NCBI GenBank assembly: GCA_964536835.1
Contig: CAZIAZ010000005.1
Location: 1 to 64,000 of the forward strand
Source: DAONFI01 sp035403485
GTDB taxonomy: Bacteria; Planctomycetota; Phycisphaerae; SM23-33
Length of the DNA: 64,000 nucleotides
Reading direction: 5' to 3'
The position numbers were made by a program, and so were the translations under genes. Positions 32,023 through 41,631 of the stretch are shown piece by piece. The number at the start of each line of letters is the position of its first letter. The first letter of the stretch is position 1. A model generated the notes under the pieces. The model was given only the letters and a program-made list of their open reading frames with translations, was not told the DNA's origin and made no database searches.

Positions 32023-33296
32023 AGCTCAAACTCCTTCTGCGTATCAACAGTTCGCAAAAGCTTGAGACTTATATAAAGTCCTACAGCAATTCCGACAATC
32101 CCTACCACAGCCATCGTGTCGGTAGGTCGCAAAAATCTAATCATAAAAACTTCGACAGGCCCTGACAAAAAAATTCCGACAAACACTGCAAAATTGGCCG
32201 TCGCGATAACCGTGCCCTTGCACTTGCCGGCCGGCCGAATCTGTATGAACGCCTCGCACGGAATCATGTAAAGTCCGCCGATTACGCCCACCGCCCCAAA
32301 CAGCACAAAAGCCGCCATTTTACGATACCCCTCCTGCATTACAGCCGGCAAAAACACGCAACAACCCAGCAGCAGACCCATAATCACGGCTAACGGCCCA
32401 AGCACACGATACCAGTTACGATATCGCGTCAGTATGTTTGACAGAAGTCCGCCGACTGCCAAACCTACAAGTTCTACCGCGATTATATAACCGCCCGTCG
32501 CCTCGCCCCAGCCGAACTGTACCTTAGCCATCTGGCTGAGACACAGTACCATTATTGAACCTGCGAACCACACAAATACGTCGGCAAGCATCACATACCA
32601 TAACAGCCTGTCGCTGAAAATCCTGATAATAGGCCGCAGGGTATCCAGAGGGCCGTTCCACGGAAACCGTACATGCGGGTCAGCCGGCGGCTTTGACGTC
32701 ACGAAAAAACTCGTCGCCAACCCTATGAGCGAAACACTCACCACACCCACGCCAACTATAAATCGGCCTAGCGGAATATCCCACGGGCCCATGCCGCCCG
32801 TGCCTATCGCCACGCCGGATACGGATACTCCCGCAAGTATCATGACCGTTACGATAACCTTCAGAAACGAATTGGCCCGATTGACGTAAAATGCCGGATA
32901 AATTTCCGGTATCGACCCGTTGAGAGCCGGACTGAACAGGCAGCTCTGCCAGCCCATCGTAAAAGCCATCATGAGTATGAAAGCCCAATCGTCGAACATT
33001 ATCCCGTAAGCCCCCATAAGCATTGCAGCCAGTTCCATGCATTTCGCGCCTATAATCACATTGCGTTTGGAAAATCTGTCCGCCAACCAGCCGGCGTAAG
33101 AAGCGGATACCAGATACGGCAACGTGAAAAGCGACATAATCCAGCCTTCAAGGCCCTTGTGCTGGGACGAGATAGCCAGAAATATCGCACTTTGTCGGAA
33201 AAATCCGTCGTTGAACACACCAAGGCCGTAGGTGGCGGCCATCGCCGCAAAACGCCCTCTTGCACGTTTCACCTGCAACCTGATATCGGCGTCCAT
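32019..33296 (-). CDS. MFS transporter, LplT-like
   Basis: 425 residues with about 12 membrane segments. Seen: ATYGLGVFNDGFFRQSAIFLA, with the ND pair near the N-terminus as in LplT, the loop-2 motif GWLADRFSKRN, and a second-half repeat around 225-410. In E. coli LplT moves lysophospholipids across the inner membrane to Aas. The pairing with the downstream Aas-like fusion (stop/start overlap GTGA) supports that job. Start: ATG 33296 with GAGGG ten bases upstream. It follows rlmKL by 13 bases. Substrate inferred from context. Confidence 0.82.
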   Translation of the reverse strand: MDADIRLQVKRARGRFAAMAATYGLGVFNDGFFRQSAIFLAISSQHKGLEGWIMSLFTLPYLVSASYAGWLADRFSKRNVIIGAKCMELAAMLMGAYGIMFDDWAFILMMAFTMGWQSCLFSPALNGSIPEIYPAFYVNRANSFLKVIVTVMILAGVSVSGVAIGTGGMGPWDIPLGRFIVGVGVVSVSLIGLATSFFVTSKPPADPHVRFPWNGPLDTLRPIIRIFSDRLLWYVMLADVFVWFAGSIMVLCLSQMAKVQFGWGEATGGYIIAVELVGLAVGGLLSNILTRYRNWYRVLGPLAVIMGLLLGCCVFLPAVMQEGYRKMAAFVLFGAVGVIGGLYMIPCEAFIQIRPAGKCKGTVIATANFAVFVGIFLSGPVEVFMIRFLRPTDTMAVVGIVGIAVGLYISLKLLRTVDTQKEFEL

Positions 33297-33309
33297 GAAT
33301 AAAAATCCC

Positions 33310-35493
33310 TCACACTTTTACCATTCGCCAGCAGCGATGGATTCTTTTATTGCGGAAATCTTCCGGCAGCGTCTGCCGCGTTATCTCCCGCACGTTCCAA
33401 CCTGCATTCGCCGCCGCCTGTTCGTCGAATTTGAATCGTCGGAAATTGGTGGAAAAATAAACTACGCCGTTTAACGTAACAACGCCGGCCAGCAATTCAA
33501 GAACATGCAGATAATTCTGCTGTACGTCGAAATCCTCCTCCAGGGATTTGGAGTTGGAGAATGTCGGCGGATCGAACACGACCAGGTCGTAACTCGGCAC
33601 TCTCGGATGGCCCTGGAGGAAACCCACGGCATCGCATCGCACAAATTCATGTTGCGGGCCGGCAAAGCCGTTGAGCGTCATGTTCACTTCAGCCCAGTCC
33701 AGATATTTCTGCGACAAGTCGACGGTAGTGGTGCTTTTCGCTCCGCCGGCGGCGGCAAAGACGCTGAATGAGCCGGTGTATGCAAAAAGATTCAAAAACC
33801 GTTTGCCGGCGGCTTCATTGCGAACCATCTGCCGCGCTATGCGATGGTCGAGAAACAGACCCGTATCCAGATAATCAGAGAGGTTTACCCTGAATTTCAA
33901 GCCGTTCTCCATGACGACGTATTCCCTGGCTTCATCGGCGAGACGTTCGTACTGATTAGCGCCTTTCTGTCGGTTTCTGCGTTTCAGAAAGACGTCAGCC
34001 GCCGGCACGTCGAGCGTTCGAGCCGCCGTTTTAGCCAGCATTTCCAGCCAATCGGCGTGTTCAGCCGGCGTCAATTCATCCGGCCGTACATATTCCGCAA
34101 TATGCAGCGCCGGCCCATAACGGTCGACCACTAGCGGCACTTCGGGGATATCCTTGTCGTATATCCTGTAACATTCGATGCCGCGGGACTGCCACTTACG
34201 GAGATGCCTTGCGTTTTTCGCCAGCCGGTTTGCGAACATTTCCGCCTGTCCGGCGGCATTTTCGTGCAAGCCGCCGAAAGCCTGCTCATTCCCGCCATGC
34301 TGAACAGACGCCTGCCGTGACGGCTGCAGTTGTTCATCGGGAGCATCTGTTTCCTTGCGTCCTCCGCCAAGCCGCGGCCCATGAAACTGGTAAAATGTGC
34401 ACTCAATTCTGCCGTTGTAAAGTTTGCGGCGACGCGAAGCCGGCTGGCCGACTATCTGCTCAAAATCGGGATAGGCCGTAAGTATGTAGTGCGACCACGT
34501 CGGCAGCCGGCGGAGCACTTCCGGAAACGAGCGGTAAAGGCTTTGCAGCTCGCGTGCCTCGCCAACTCGCACGCCATACGGCGGATTGGTTATAATCACG
34601 CCGTAATCTTTCTTGCTGCGAAGTTCGCTGAAGGGCCGTTCCTGGAAATGAATATCGTCGGCTACGCCGGCAGCCTGGGCGTTGCGGCGGGCAAGTTTGA
34701 CGGCATCGCCGTCGGTATCCGTACCCATGAGCTGTTCAATCGGCTCGCGAAGGACAAGGTCACGTGCGGCAGCGCGAATTTCATCGAAAATTCCGCGTCC
34801 GACCGTCGGCCAGTTTTCAGCCGCGAAACTGCGATTCACGCCAGGCGCGATATTTCTGGCTATCAGCGCAGCCTCAATAGGTATCGTACCCGTACCGCAG
34901 AACGGATCTATCAACGGCCGCTGCGGACAGTAAAAACTCAACATAACCATCGCAGCCGCCAGCGTCTCCTTAAGCGGCGCAACGCCGACTATTGGCCGAT
35001 AACCGCGTTTGTTCAGACCGGCTCCGCTGGTGTCAACCGTAATTGTGGCAACGTCCTTCAGCAGCGCGACTTCAACGGTAAAAACGGCTCCGGTTTCAGG
35101 GAGTTCCGAAACGCCATGGGCTGCGCGGAGCTTTTCCACGATAGCCTTCTTGACTATTTTCTGACAGGCCGGCACAGACGTCAGAACCGATTTGACACTG
35201 CGGCCCAGCACCGGAAACGCGCCGTCAGCCGGAATCAGTTCCTGCCAATCGATTGCGTAAGTACGGTCGAACAGTTCGCCGAAATCGGCTGCCTCGAACT
35301 GGCCCATCATCAGCAGTACGCGGTCAGCCGTGCGTAAATGCACGTTAGCCGTCGCCAACGTGCGAATATCGCCGTTGAAATGAATCCTGCCGGACTGCGT
35401 TATCCGCGACGCTATCCCAAGCGTCTCCAATTCGCGGGACACCAGCGATTCAAGGCCGAAAGTGGAAGTCGCCACAAGTTCCATGTCATTCAT
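33310..35493 (-). CDS. rlmL: Bifunctional 23S rRNA methyltransferase RlmKL
   Basis: Modifies 23S rRNA at G2445 (N2) and G2069 (N7) in E. coli. 727 residues, normal for the fused form. Seen: THUMP-containing N-terminus (ELVATSTFGLESLVSREL), a first methyltransferase with FCGTGTIPIEAALIARN and VIITNPPYGVRVGE, then the second (RlmK) with FLNLFAYTGSFSVFAAAGGA and VVFDPPTFSNSKS. Between them is an uncommon low-complexity linker around 375-410 (GGGRKETDAPDEQLQPSRQ). ATG 35493 has GGAG six bases before and overlaps the end of the upstream lipoprotein gene (stop at 35486). Confidence 0.95.
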   Translation of the reverse strand: MNDMELVATSTFGLESLVSRELETLGIASRITQSGRIHFNGDIRTLATANVHLRTADRVLLMMGQFEAADFGELFDRTYAIDWQELIPADGAFPVLGRSVKSVLTSVPACQKIVKKAIVEKLRAAHGVSELPETGAVFTVEVALLKDVATITVDTSGAGLNKRGYRPIVGVAPLKETLAAAMVMLSFYCPQRPLIDPFCGTGTIPIEAALIARNIAPGVNRSFAAENWPTVGRGIFDEIRAAARDLVLREPIEQLMGTDTDGDAVKLARRNAQAAGVADDIHFQERPFSELRSKKDYGVIITNPPYGVRVGEARELQSLYRSFPEVLRRLPTWSHYILTAYPDFEQIVGQPASRRRKLYNGRIECTFYQFHGPRLGGGRKETDAPDEQLQPSRQASVQHGGNEQAFGGLHENAAGQAEMFANRLAKNARHLRKWQSRGIECYRIYDKDIPEVPLVVDRYGPALHIAEYVRPDELTPAEHADWLEMLAKTAARTLDVPAADVFLKRRNRQKGANQYERLADEAREYVVMENGLKFRVNLSDYLDTGLFLDHRIARQMVRNEAAGKRFLNLFAYTGSFSVFAAAGGAKSTTTVDLSQKYLDWAEVNMTLNGFAGPQHEFVRCDAVGFLQGHPRVPSYDLVVFDPPTFSNSKSLEEDFDVQQNYLHVLELLAGVVTLNGVVYFSTNFRRFKFDEQAAANAGWNVREITRQTLPEDFRNKRIHRCWRMVKV

Positions 35494-36403
35494 CGCCGGC
35501 TCCGTTGCTGGCATTGCCAAACGGCACTCTTATTACGTAAGGCCGTATGACGAATATCCTGTCGTAATCCATGCCCTGCTTGGTGCAGGTCAGAAAATGG
35601 TTCGCAACGCTGTTTGGCCGGCTGGCCTGGCTGCCAGGGCCGATGACCAGAAAATCATCCGTCGGCATTTTCACGCGAAAGGCCATCTCGTCCAGCGGAT
35701 AGAACTGGCTTTTGTAAACTATTCTCGGATCGTCGTTATCCGTTTCTATGCCGAAGTGCCGAACTGTACTGCGTATCTGCGGCACGGCGACGATTATGAT
35801 GTCCCGATTTGTTTCCTCGTCCAGGAACGTACTCAACGTCAGCAGATTGTCGCCAGGCGGAAAGTGTTCGCCGCGCAGGGTTTGGGCATCGCTGAAAATA
35901 AAGATGTTCTGAACGGGCTGTCCGGTTTTCATTTCAAGATGTGCGGGATAACCCAATCGCGTTTCGATGATTTTTTTCTGGAAACTCAGGCCGCCCTGTC
36001 GGGCAAGAAGGCTTTCCACCTCAGCCCAGTCGCAGTTGCGGCCAACGCCCACGCGAAAGCCGTTCATGCCCAGAACTGTGGAATGCAGGCTGACCGGCTC
36101 TTCGTCGAGAAACGTCCAAAATTTTTCCAGCCTGCCTGCCGTGCCTGCCGGCAATTCTATGCTGTTCACTTCCAGGCGAATGACCTTGAATTCCCGCCGC
36201 ATCCGCGTAGGCCTTTGCGGCTGGGATTTATCGGGAGCGGCAGATGAAATTTTAGTTCCGGTATCCGGCATTTTTGAGACAGCCGACGTTTCTGCCGGCT
36301 TGACAGAGTTGTCCTGGCCGGCAGTTATGACGCCGATATTTTCGCATCCGACAACCAGCAGGATATTTAATGTTAAAAAAATTTGCAGCAGGCTACGACA
36401 CAT
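35486..36403 (-). CDS. Hypothetical lipoprotein
   Basis: 305 residues. The N-terminus is a lipoprotein signal (LLQIFLTLNILLVVGCEN, lipobox VVGC). A Ser/Pro/Lys-rich linker (about 30-70) leads to a folded part with alternating strands (FKVIRLEVNSIELPAG, VGVGRNCDWAEVESLLARQG, DIIIVAVPQIRSTVRH, DFLVIGPGSQAS). No known domain recognised. The upstream membrane gene ends six bases before its ATG, and rlmKL overlaps its end, so it is inside the long minus-strand run. Role unknown. Confidence 0.65.
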   Translation of the reverse strand: MCRSLLQIFLTLNILLVVGCENIGVITAGQDNSVKPAETSAVSKMPDTGTKISSAAPDKSQPQRPTRMRREFKVIRLEVNSIELPAGTAGRLEKFWTFLDEEPVSLHSTVLGMNGFRVGVGRNCDWAEVESLLARQGGLSFQKKIIETRLGYPAHLEMKTGQPVQNIFIFSDAQTLRGEHFPPGDNLLTLSTFLDEETNRDIIIVAVPQIRSTVRHFGIETDNDDPRIVYKSQFYPLDEMAFRVKMPTDDFLVIGPGSQASRPNSVANHFLTCTKQGMDYDRIFVIRPYVIRVPFGNASNGAGDE

Positions 36404-36408
36404 GTGGT

Positions 36409-37161
36409 CTATTTTACCTCATCGCATTTCGTCGCCATATTCACGGTGGCAGCCGGCTGTGGGCCGGTCAGCCGATAATAACCGCGCGCAAATTTGACGA
36501 CAATCATCAGCCACGCCAGAATCGCTATGCAGGGATACGCGATGAATCTCGTATAATACGGTATCAGGACGGCAAAACCAGCGCCTGTCGCGATATCGCG
36601 GCAATGCACGATATCGCCGAGGTTGAACGTCGCCCCGCATACGTGTGACGGCCGCAGCAGTTGCTGCCACGGCGTAAGCATGGCCAGCAAAACAGCCGCC
36701 CAGCATACTGAACTGATAATCTGCCTTATGCCGCGTACCGCCGGCCCAACCAGCGAAAGATGTCCCGCGACAGTCTGAAGCAGAAACAGAAAACCGCCAG
36801 CCGCAAAAGCAATGATTTTCGTCGCAGCCAACACCCAATTCAATGCATACTGCCAGTTAATCGTCCGCTGCCGCGTACATTCGGACGTTTTTGTCATAAA
36901 CGACGTCGCCGGCTCAGTCGCACAAGCCGCCACCGCAGCCGCCGCAGTTTCAGCCGGCATTGTAGTAGGCGTCGCGGACGTATGAACGGCGGCTGGAACG
37001 GATTTAACCGTACACTTATCAAGAACTCCGCCGAATTCCACCGCACAGAAACCGGCTATCTGAGCCGCCAGGCAGAGCAGAATTATCAGGCATAAAATGC
37101 CGTTAGCCCTGTGCAGACTACGAAACGCGGCGTTAAATTCGCATGTTTGAATGGCTGGCAT
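36409..37161 (-). CDS. Hypothetical membrane protein
   Basis: 250 residues with a first membrane segment near 20-42 (GILCLIILLCLAAQIAGFCAV), an Ala/Thr/Pro-rich loop (50-95, probably outside), then three more segments (about 108-135, 146-163 and 190-225). Near the N-terminus and in the loop are several Cys that could pair. No family recognised. The start is strong: GAGGAGG eight bases before ATG 37161. It lies 55 bases after hemL and six bases before the lipoprotein gene. Its link with heme synthesis is not established. Confidence 0.65.
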   Translation of the reverse strand: MPAIQTCEFNAAFRSLHRANGILCLIILLCLAAQIAGFCAVEFGGVLDKCTVKSVPAAVHTSATPTTMPAETAAAAVAACATEPATSFMTKTSECTRQRTINWQYALNWVLAATKIIAFAAGGFLFLLQTVAGHLSLVGPAVRGIRQIISSVCWAAVLLAMLTPWQQLLRPSHVCGATFNLGDIVHCRDIATGAGFAVLIPYYTRFIAYPCIAILAWLMIVVKFARGYYRLTGPQPAATVNMATKCDEVK

Positions 37162-37216
37162 GATAAAAACCTCCTCAATCTTTTGTAAAAATCATCGTTG
37201 AACTACGGGAGACATT

Positions 37217-38518
37217 TTAAAAAATTTCTTCAAAAGCCTTTTTCGCCGCACTGGCGGTCAGGTCGAAATCTTCCTGCGTATGAGAGGATGAAACGAACCA
37301 CGCCTCATACTGGCTCGGCGGCAGGAACACACCTTCGCCGAGCATTTTGCCGAAAAACTTTGCAAACGCATTTTTGTCGCATTCGAGAGCCTGGTCGTAA
37401 TTTTTCACCTCGCCAGGCCGGAAGAACACGCACATCATCGACCCTACCCTATTGAACGTCAGCCTGTCCGAGACGGCTGCATCGCCGGCTGCTGTTCTGA
37501 GCATACGCTCAAGCAGGCCGGCGTTTTCGTCCAATCTGGAGTAAAAATCCGCGTCATTGCGTATGGCTGTCAACGTCGCAATGCCAGCCGCCATCGCCGG
37601 CCCATTGCCGGAAAGCGTGCCAGCCTGGTAAACGTCGCCCAGCGGCGAAAGCCTGTCCATTATTTCCGACGGCCCCGCCACCGCACCAACCGGCATGCCG
37701 CCGCCGATGATTTTGCCCAGCGTGGTTATGTCAGCCTGTACGCCGTAAAGTTCCTGTGCGCCGCCCCACGCCACGCGGAAACCCGTCATGACTTCGTCGA
37801 ATATCAACATCGCTCCGCCGGCGTCGCATATTTCCCGCAAGCCCTGCAGAAAACCGCCAGCCGGCGGCACTACGCCCATATTGCCGGCTACCGGCTCGAC
37901 GAGTACCGTCGCTATTTCACTGCCGTATTCTTCAAAAAGGCAGCGAACGGAATCAAGGTCGTTATAATCCGCCAGCAGCGTATCGCTCGTCGCGCCTACC
38001 GGCACGCCCGCGCTGGACGGCTGGCCGGTAGTCGTCGCACCGCTGCCAGCCTGCACGAGCATGGCGTCGCAATGGCCGTGATAACAGCCCCTGAACTTCA
38101 CCACCATCCGCCGGCCCGTAACGCCGCGGGCTAACCGAAGAGCCGTCATCACCGCTTCCGTCCCGCTGGACGTGAATCTTATCTTTTCAGCTCGCGGAAT
38201 AGCCGATATCACCAATTCGGCAAGTTCGACCTCTTCTTCGGTGGTCGCGCCGAAAGACGTGCCGCGCAGAACGGCTTTGTGAATAGCCGTCACCACCTCC
38301 TGCTGCGCATGGCCGAGAATCAACGGCCCATAACTGCACACGTAATCCACATATTCATTGCCGTCGAGGTCAATTATGTGCGACCCGCAGGCACGCGATA
38401 TCAGGGGCGGCTGGCCGCCTACGGCGGCAAACGCCCTGACCGGCGAATTAACTCCGCCGACCAGCACTTTGCAGGCACGTTCGAATGCTTCACGGGATTT
38501 GCTGGTCTTCATGTCCAT
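37217..38518 (-). CDS. hemL: Glutamate-1-semialdehyde 2,1-aminomutase
   Basis: PLP enzyme that makes 5-aminolevulinate from glutamate-1-semialdehyde for heme and corrinoids. 433 residues. Seen: VGGVNSPVRAFAAVGG, DLDGNEYVDYVCSYGPLILGHA, SSGTEAVMTALRLARG, MLIFDEVMTGFRV, and LGKIIGGGMPVGA with the PLP lysine, then YQAGTLSGNGPAMAAG. ATG 38518 begins five bases after the stop of the HAD gene; longer open sequence upstream lies inside that gene. Part of the run from 40.2 to 29.4 kb. No other hem gene is adjacent. Confidence 0.96.
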   Translation of the reverse strand: MDMKTSKSREAFERACKVLVGGVNSPVRAFAAVGGQPPLISRACGSHIIDLDGNEYVDYVCSYGPLILGHAQQEVVTAIHKAVLRGTSFGATTEEEVELAELVISAIPRAEKIRFTSSGTEAVMTALRLARGVTGRRMVVKFRGCYHGHCDAMLVQAGSGATTTGQPSSAGVPVGATSDTLLADYNDLDSVRCLFEEYGSEIATVLVEPVAGNMGVVPPAGGFLQGLREICDAGGAMLIFDEVMTGFRVAWGGAQELYGVQADITTLGKIIGGGMPVGAVAGPSEIMDRLSPLGDVYQAGTLSGNGPAMAAGIATLTAIRNDADFYSRLDENAGLLERMLRTAAGDAAVSDRLTFNRVGSMMCVFFRPGEVKNYDQALECDKNAFAKFFGKMLGEGVFLPPSQYEAWFVSSSHTQEDFDLTASAAKKAFEEIF

Positions 38519-38523
38519 TTTTG

Positions 38524-39240
38524 TTAATGATAACTGCAAAGCGGGTCGGATGGCAAGGTTTCATTCGTTTTTTCGCCGCCCAGGATAGCCATAACTTCCT
38601 GCGGAACTTCAGCCAAAGTAGGCGCGGTCCAATCTGCACCGCTGGTTTTGAGGTTTTTTGGGGTAAAGCTCGTGGTAAGGCCAAGACAGTGAGCGCCGGC
38701 GGCTTTGGCGGCTTTTACGCCGTTGTTGGCGTCCTCCACGACCATGCAGGCAGACGGCGAAAGACGCAACGCCTCGGCAGCCTTGAGAAAACATTCAGGG
38801 TCAGGCTTGTGACGAGTCACATCGTCGCCTGTTATGACGGCATCGAACGTAGCCATCGGCAAACCTATCTCCGTAAGATTGCCCGTAACTTTAACCATAT
38901 CCGCAGAACTGGCCACGGCGAGTCTGACGCCGCGACGGCGGCATTCGCCGATAAATTCAAGTACGCCGTCCAGCGGCTGCAAAGAGCCTTTGATGAGTTC
39001 CAGATATATTTGGTAAGTTCGCATTTTATCCCGCGGAAGGGTCAGTTTTACGCCATACTTTTCCGCAACCCCGCTGATAAAGCGACTTTCGCCGGCACCG
39101 ATAAACGGCAAAAAATCATCCGGCTTGACCGACAGACTATAATCACGCCGCATCATCTCCATCGCCGCATCGCGTATGAACCGTTCTGAATCGCACAAAA
39201 CGCCGTCCATATCAAAAATCACGCCATTAATACGCTGCAT
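38524..39240 (-). CDS. HAD family sugar-phosphate phosphatase/mutase
   Basis: A 238-residue HAD hydrolase. Seen: motif I FDMDGVLCDSERF (catalytic Asp pair), motif II AVASSADM, motif III ITGDDVTRHKPDPE (Lys), motif IV ACMVVEDANNGVKAAKAAGAHCLGLTT. The cap type and DxDGVLxDSE resemble beta-phosphoglucomutases and related phosphatases; substrate unknown. GAGG seven bases before ATG. It lies 24 bases after the pfkB-type kinase gene, so the two may act on sugar phosphates together (inference). Confidence 0.85.
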   Translation of the reverse strand: MQRINGVIFDMDGVLCDSERFIRDAAMEMMRRDYSLSVKPDDFLPFIGAGESRFISGVAEKYGVKLTLPRDKMRTYQIYLELIKGSLQPLDGVLEFIGECRRRGVRLAVASSADMVKVTGNLTEIGLPMATFDAVITGDDVTRHKPDPECFLKAAEALRLSPSACMVVEDANNGVKAAKAAGAHCLGLTTSFTPKNLKTSGADWTAPTLAEVPQEVMAILGGEKTNETLPSDPLCSYH

Positions 39241-39264
39241 TATTTAACCTCTTTTATAACTTTT

Positions 39265-40203
39265 TTATAATTTTTTTATAAAAAGACCATTAAAAATTTT
39301 ATCTGCCAGTTCCTGTTGAAATTTCGCGGTTTGGGTATTGGCGGCAGAGGCGCTGGCGCAGGCTACCGCATGCATGATTGCGTCGCGATAATCGCCGCCG
39401 CGATACAAGCTGCCAACAAACGCTCCCAGCAGCACATCGCCACAGCCAACCGTATTCACCACATCGACCGCCATGCCCGGCAGACACTGCAACACGCCTT
39501 CGGCACGCACAAGATAAGCCCCGTCTCCGCCACAACTTAAGAGAATATTCTCAACATCATCCGTCAGCGACCTGGCTGCGTCGAGCAGTTCTGCGTCATC
39601 GGAAAATTCCCGCCCGACAAGTTCAGATAATTCAATGGCGTTGGGCTTGAGCAGCCATAATTTTTTGCCCCCGGCAGCCTGCAATGCTTTGCCCGACGCA
39701 TCCACAGCCACCATCGCCCCGCCAGCCAGAGAAATATCCAACAATTTCGACATCTCTCTACAGCCAACGCCAGGCGGCAGTGAGCCGCAGAAAATCACCA
39801 GGCATTGCGGATTAATCCGACACTTCAGCCGGCTGGCGAGTTCGTCGATGTCACCCTTTCCAACGGCAAGGCCTTCATCGCGAAGATGCATCTCGGCACC
39901 GACGGCCGGATTGACCAGAGTAAGATTTTCGCGAGTAAGGCCATTAACGTCGACAAACGAATCCTCTATAAGGCCCTGCGCGAAGACGGAGTCAAATACG
40001 CTGCGATTCTCACTGCCGAGAAACCCCGTCGCCACGGAAGCAACACCCATATCAGCCAACACGCGCGAGACGTTTACGCCTTTGCCGCCCGCTATGCGGC
40101 TGACGGTGCGACATTGCGCATGCGAGCCGATTTCAAGCTGCGAAACCTCGATAGCCCTGTCAATCGCAGGATTCAAAGTCACGGTGATGATGGTTTTGAA
40201 CAT
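39265..40203 (-). CDS. PfkB-family sugar-phosphate kinase (1-phosphofructokinase-like)
   Basis: 312 residues. Seen: the N-terminal TVTLNPAIDRAIEV, typical of FruK and LacC (1-phosphofructokinase/tagatose-6-phosphate kinase), AGGKGVNVSRVLADMG, and the anion-hole motif NTVGCGDVLLGAF. There the catalytic Asp is kept, but the usual GAGD reads GCGD. Substrate could be fructose-1-phosphate or another ketose phosphate; no PTS permease is adjacent. ATG 40203 has no ribosome site, yet a TATAAT sits six bases upstream (40210-40215 on the minus strand), hinting at a leaderless transcript, though a good -35 is missing. It begins the long minus-strand run. Confidence 0.82.
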   Translation of the reverse strand: MFKTIITVTLNPAIDRAIEVSQLEIGSHAQCRTVSRIAGGKGVNVSRVLADMGVASVATGFLGSENRSVFDSVFAQGLIEDSFVDVNGLTRENLTLVNPAVGAEMHLRDEGLAVGKGDIDELASRLKCRINPQCLVIFCGSLPPGVGCREMSKLLDISLAGGAMVAVDASGKALQAAGGKKLWLLKPNAIELSELVGREFSDDAELLDAARSLTDDVENILLSCGGDGAYLVRAEGVLQCLPGMAVDVVNTVGCGDVLLGAFVGSLYRGGDYRDAIMHAVACASASAANTQTAKFQQELADKIFNGLFIKKL

Positions 40204-40356
40204 GGCCGGATTATACCCGCTGCGGGCAAAAATTATGACCAAATTTTCCAAATTCAACGGAACTTTCCGGCTAGCTGAGACGTTATATATATGGAAACCG
40301 ATGCGGCAAACCGTTTCCTGCCCTTTCCGGTTAAAATGCCCCGTGTTTCCAAAATA

Positions 40357-40387
40357 ACAGGCGGGTTCTCGTCTCCTTCCCGCCTGT
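40357..40387 (-). terminator. Hairpin after ruvB
   Basis: ACAGGCGGG (40357-40365) and CCCGCCTGT (40379-40387), nine-base arms with a 13-base loop. The T-run TTTTTATTT is on the plus strand; read on the minus strand after ruvB, TTATTTT follows. It is probably active in either direction. It lies between ruvB and pfkB. Confidence 0.6.
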
Positions 40388-40404
40388 TTTTATTTAATAT
40401 AAAA

Positions 40405-40422
40405 AGAACCTATCCCAAAAAA
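40405..40422 (+). repeat. End fragment of the MITE-like element
   Basis: AGAACCTATCCCAAAAA is the same as the inverted terminus of the element at 51795-51948; beyond it the sequence runs into the ruvB 3' region without further match. Probably a remnant, possibly a chance match given the A-rich half. Confidence 0.45.
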
Positions 40423-40460
40423 ACTGTTTGGTGGAAAGTACGAAAATCCGACCCGCCTCA

Positions 40461-41516
40461 TCATTCCGTTTCGTCGCCGAAGAGCATCGGGGTCGTGCCT
40501 GCTTCCGAACCCGGAATCGGCCAACTTACGCCGAGATGCTTTGCGCCTTTTGCAGTTATTTCCCTGCCGCGTCGAGTGCGGGCCAACATGCCGGATTGCA
40601 GCAAAAACGGCTCGACCACGTCAACTAGCGTGTCGGTTTCTTCACCGAGAGTGGCGGCGACAGCTTCTATGCCCACCGGCCCGCCGCGATACGTCTCAAC
40701 AATAGTGCGCAAAAAGCGACGGTCAAGGTCGTCCAGGCCCATATCGTCGATACCTTCGAGCTTCAGCGCCGCCAGCACGATATTGTCGTCCAGCCGCCCG
40801 TCGCCCCGCACCTGCGCGTAATCGCGACAGCGACGCAGCAGACGGTTCGCTATTCGCGGAGTGCCCCGCGCACGCCTAGCCAACATCCGCAACGCATGCT
40901 CGTCGTAATCCACGCCCAGCATCTCAGCCGACATCTTGCATCGCGCCAGCAAATCATCCTCACACCAGAAATCCATGTGATGATTTATGCCGAATCGCGT
41001 CCGCATGGGCGGGCTGAGCAAGCCGGCACGCGTCGTAGCCCCGATGAGCGTAAAAGGTTTTAAGGGCAGATTGATTGTGCGGCTGTGCATGCCGCTGTCG
41101 ACGACAAAATCAACCTTAAAATCCTCCATCGCGGGATAGATATATTCCTCGACAGTCGGACTCAAGCGATGAATCTCGTCTATAAACAGCACGTCGCATT
41201 CTTCAAGATTCGTAAGTATGCCTATCAGGTCGCCAGGCCGCGTAAGCGCCGGCCCTGACGAGACTTTCAGATTCGTACCCATTTCGTGTGCAATAACATA
41301 TGCCAACGTCGTTTTACCCAACCCCGGCGGGCCGTGCAGAAGCACATGCTCCATCGGCTCTTTACGCTGGCGGGCGGCACTGATGCTGATACGCAGCTTC
41401 TCCATGAGGTCACCCGTGCCGATACACTCGGCCAGAGTCATCGGCCGAAGCGCTACGTTGAACTTTTCATCTTCGGCTCCGGTGGCTCGCTGCGATATTA
41501 TTTTTTCTCTGGCCAT
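40461..41516 (-). CDS. ruvB: Holliday junction branch migration ATPase RuvB
   Basis: AAA+ motor that drives branch migration with RuvA during recombination. 351 residues. Seen: LRPMTLAECIGTGDLMEKL, Walker A HGPPGLGKTTLA, sensor region LFIDEIHRLSPTVEEYIYPAMED, TRAGLLSPPMRTRFGI, and a winged-helix C-terminus (LRTIVETYRGGPVGIEAVA). ATG 41516 matches the family; an open frame reaches 41585 but the extra codons are A/T-rich and unlike RuvB. ruvA lies 115 bases upstream in the same direction. ruvC is absent here. Confidence 0.97.
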   Translation of the reverse strand: MAREKIISQRATGAEDEKFNVALRPMTLAECIGTGDLMEKLRISISAARQRKEPMEHVLLHGPPGLGKTTLAYVIAHEMGTNLKVSSGPALTRPGDLIGILTNLEECDVLFIDEIHRLSPTVEEYIYPAMEDFKVDFVVDSGMHSRTINLPLKPFTLIGATTRAGLLSPPMRTRFGINHHMDFWCEDDLLARCKMSAEMLGVDYDEHALRMLARRARGTPRIANRLLRRCRDYAQVRGDGRLDDNIVLAALKLEGIDDMGLDDLDRRFLRTIVETYRGGPVGIEAVAATLGEETDTLVDVVEPFLLQSGMLARTRRGREITAKGAKHLGVSWPIPGSEAGTTPMLFGDETE

Positions 41517-41631
41517 CCTGTTAATAAATCCGAAATACGAATATCGAAATACGAAACAAACACCGCCTTCGGCGGAAAATAACAAAATTCAAAAATCAAC
41601 TTGCAATTCACAATTTCAAATTTGCAATTCT

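Noticed and set aside
34330..35337. 335-residue open frame on the plus strand
   Set aside because: Antisense to rlmKL, which is unmistakable on the minus strand; composition is typical of a shadow frame.
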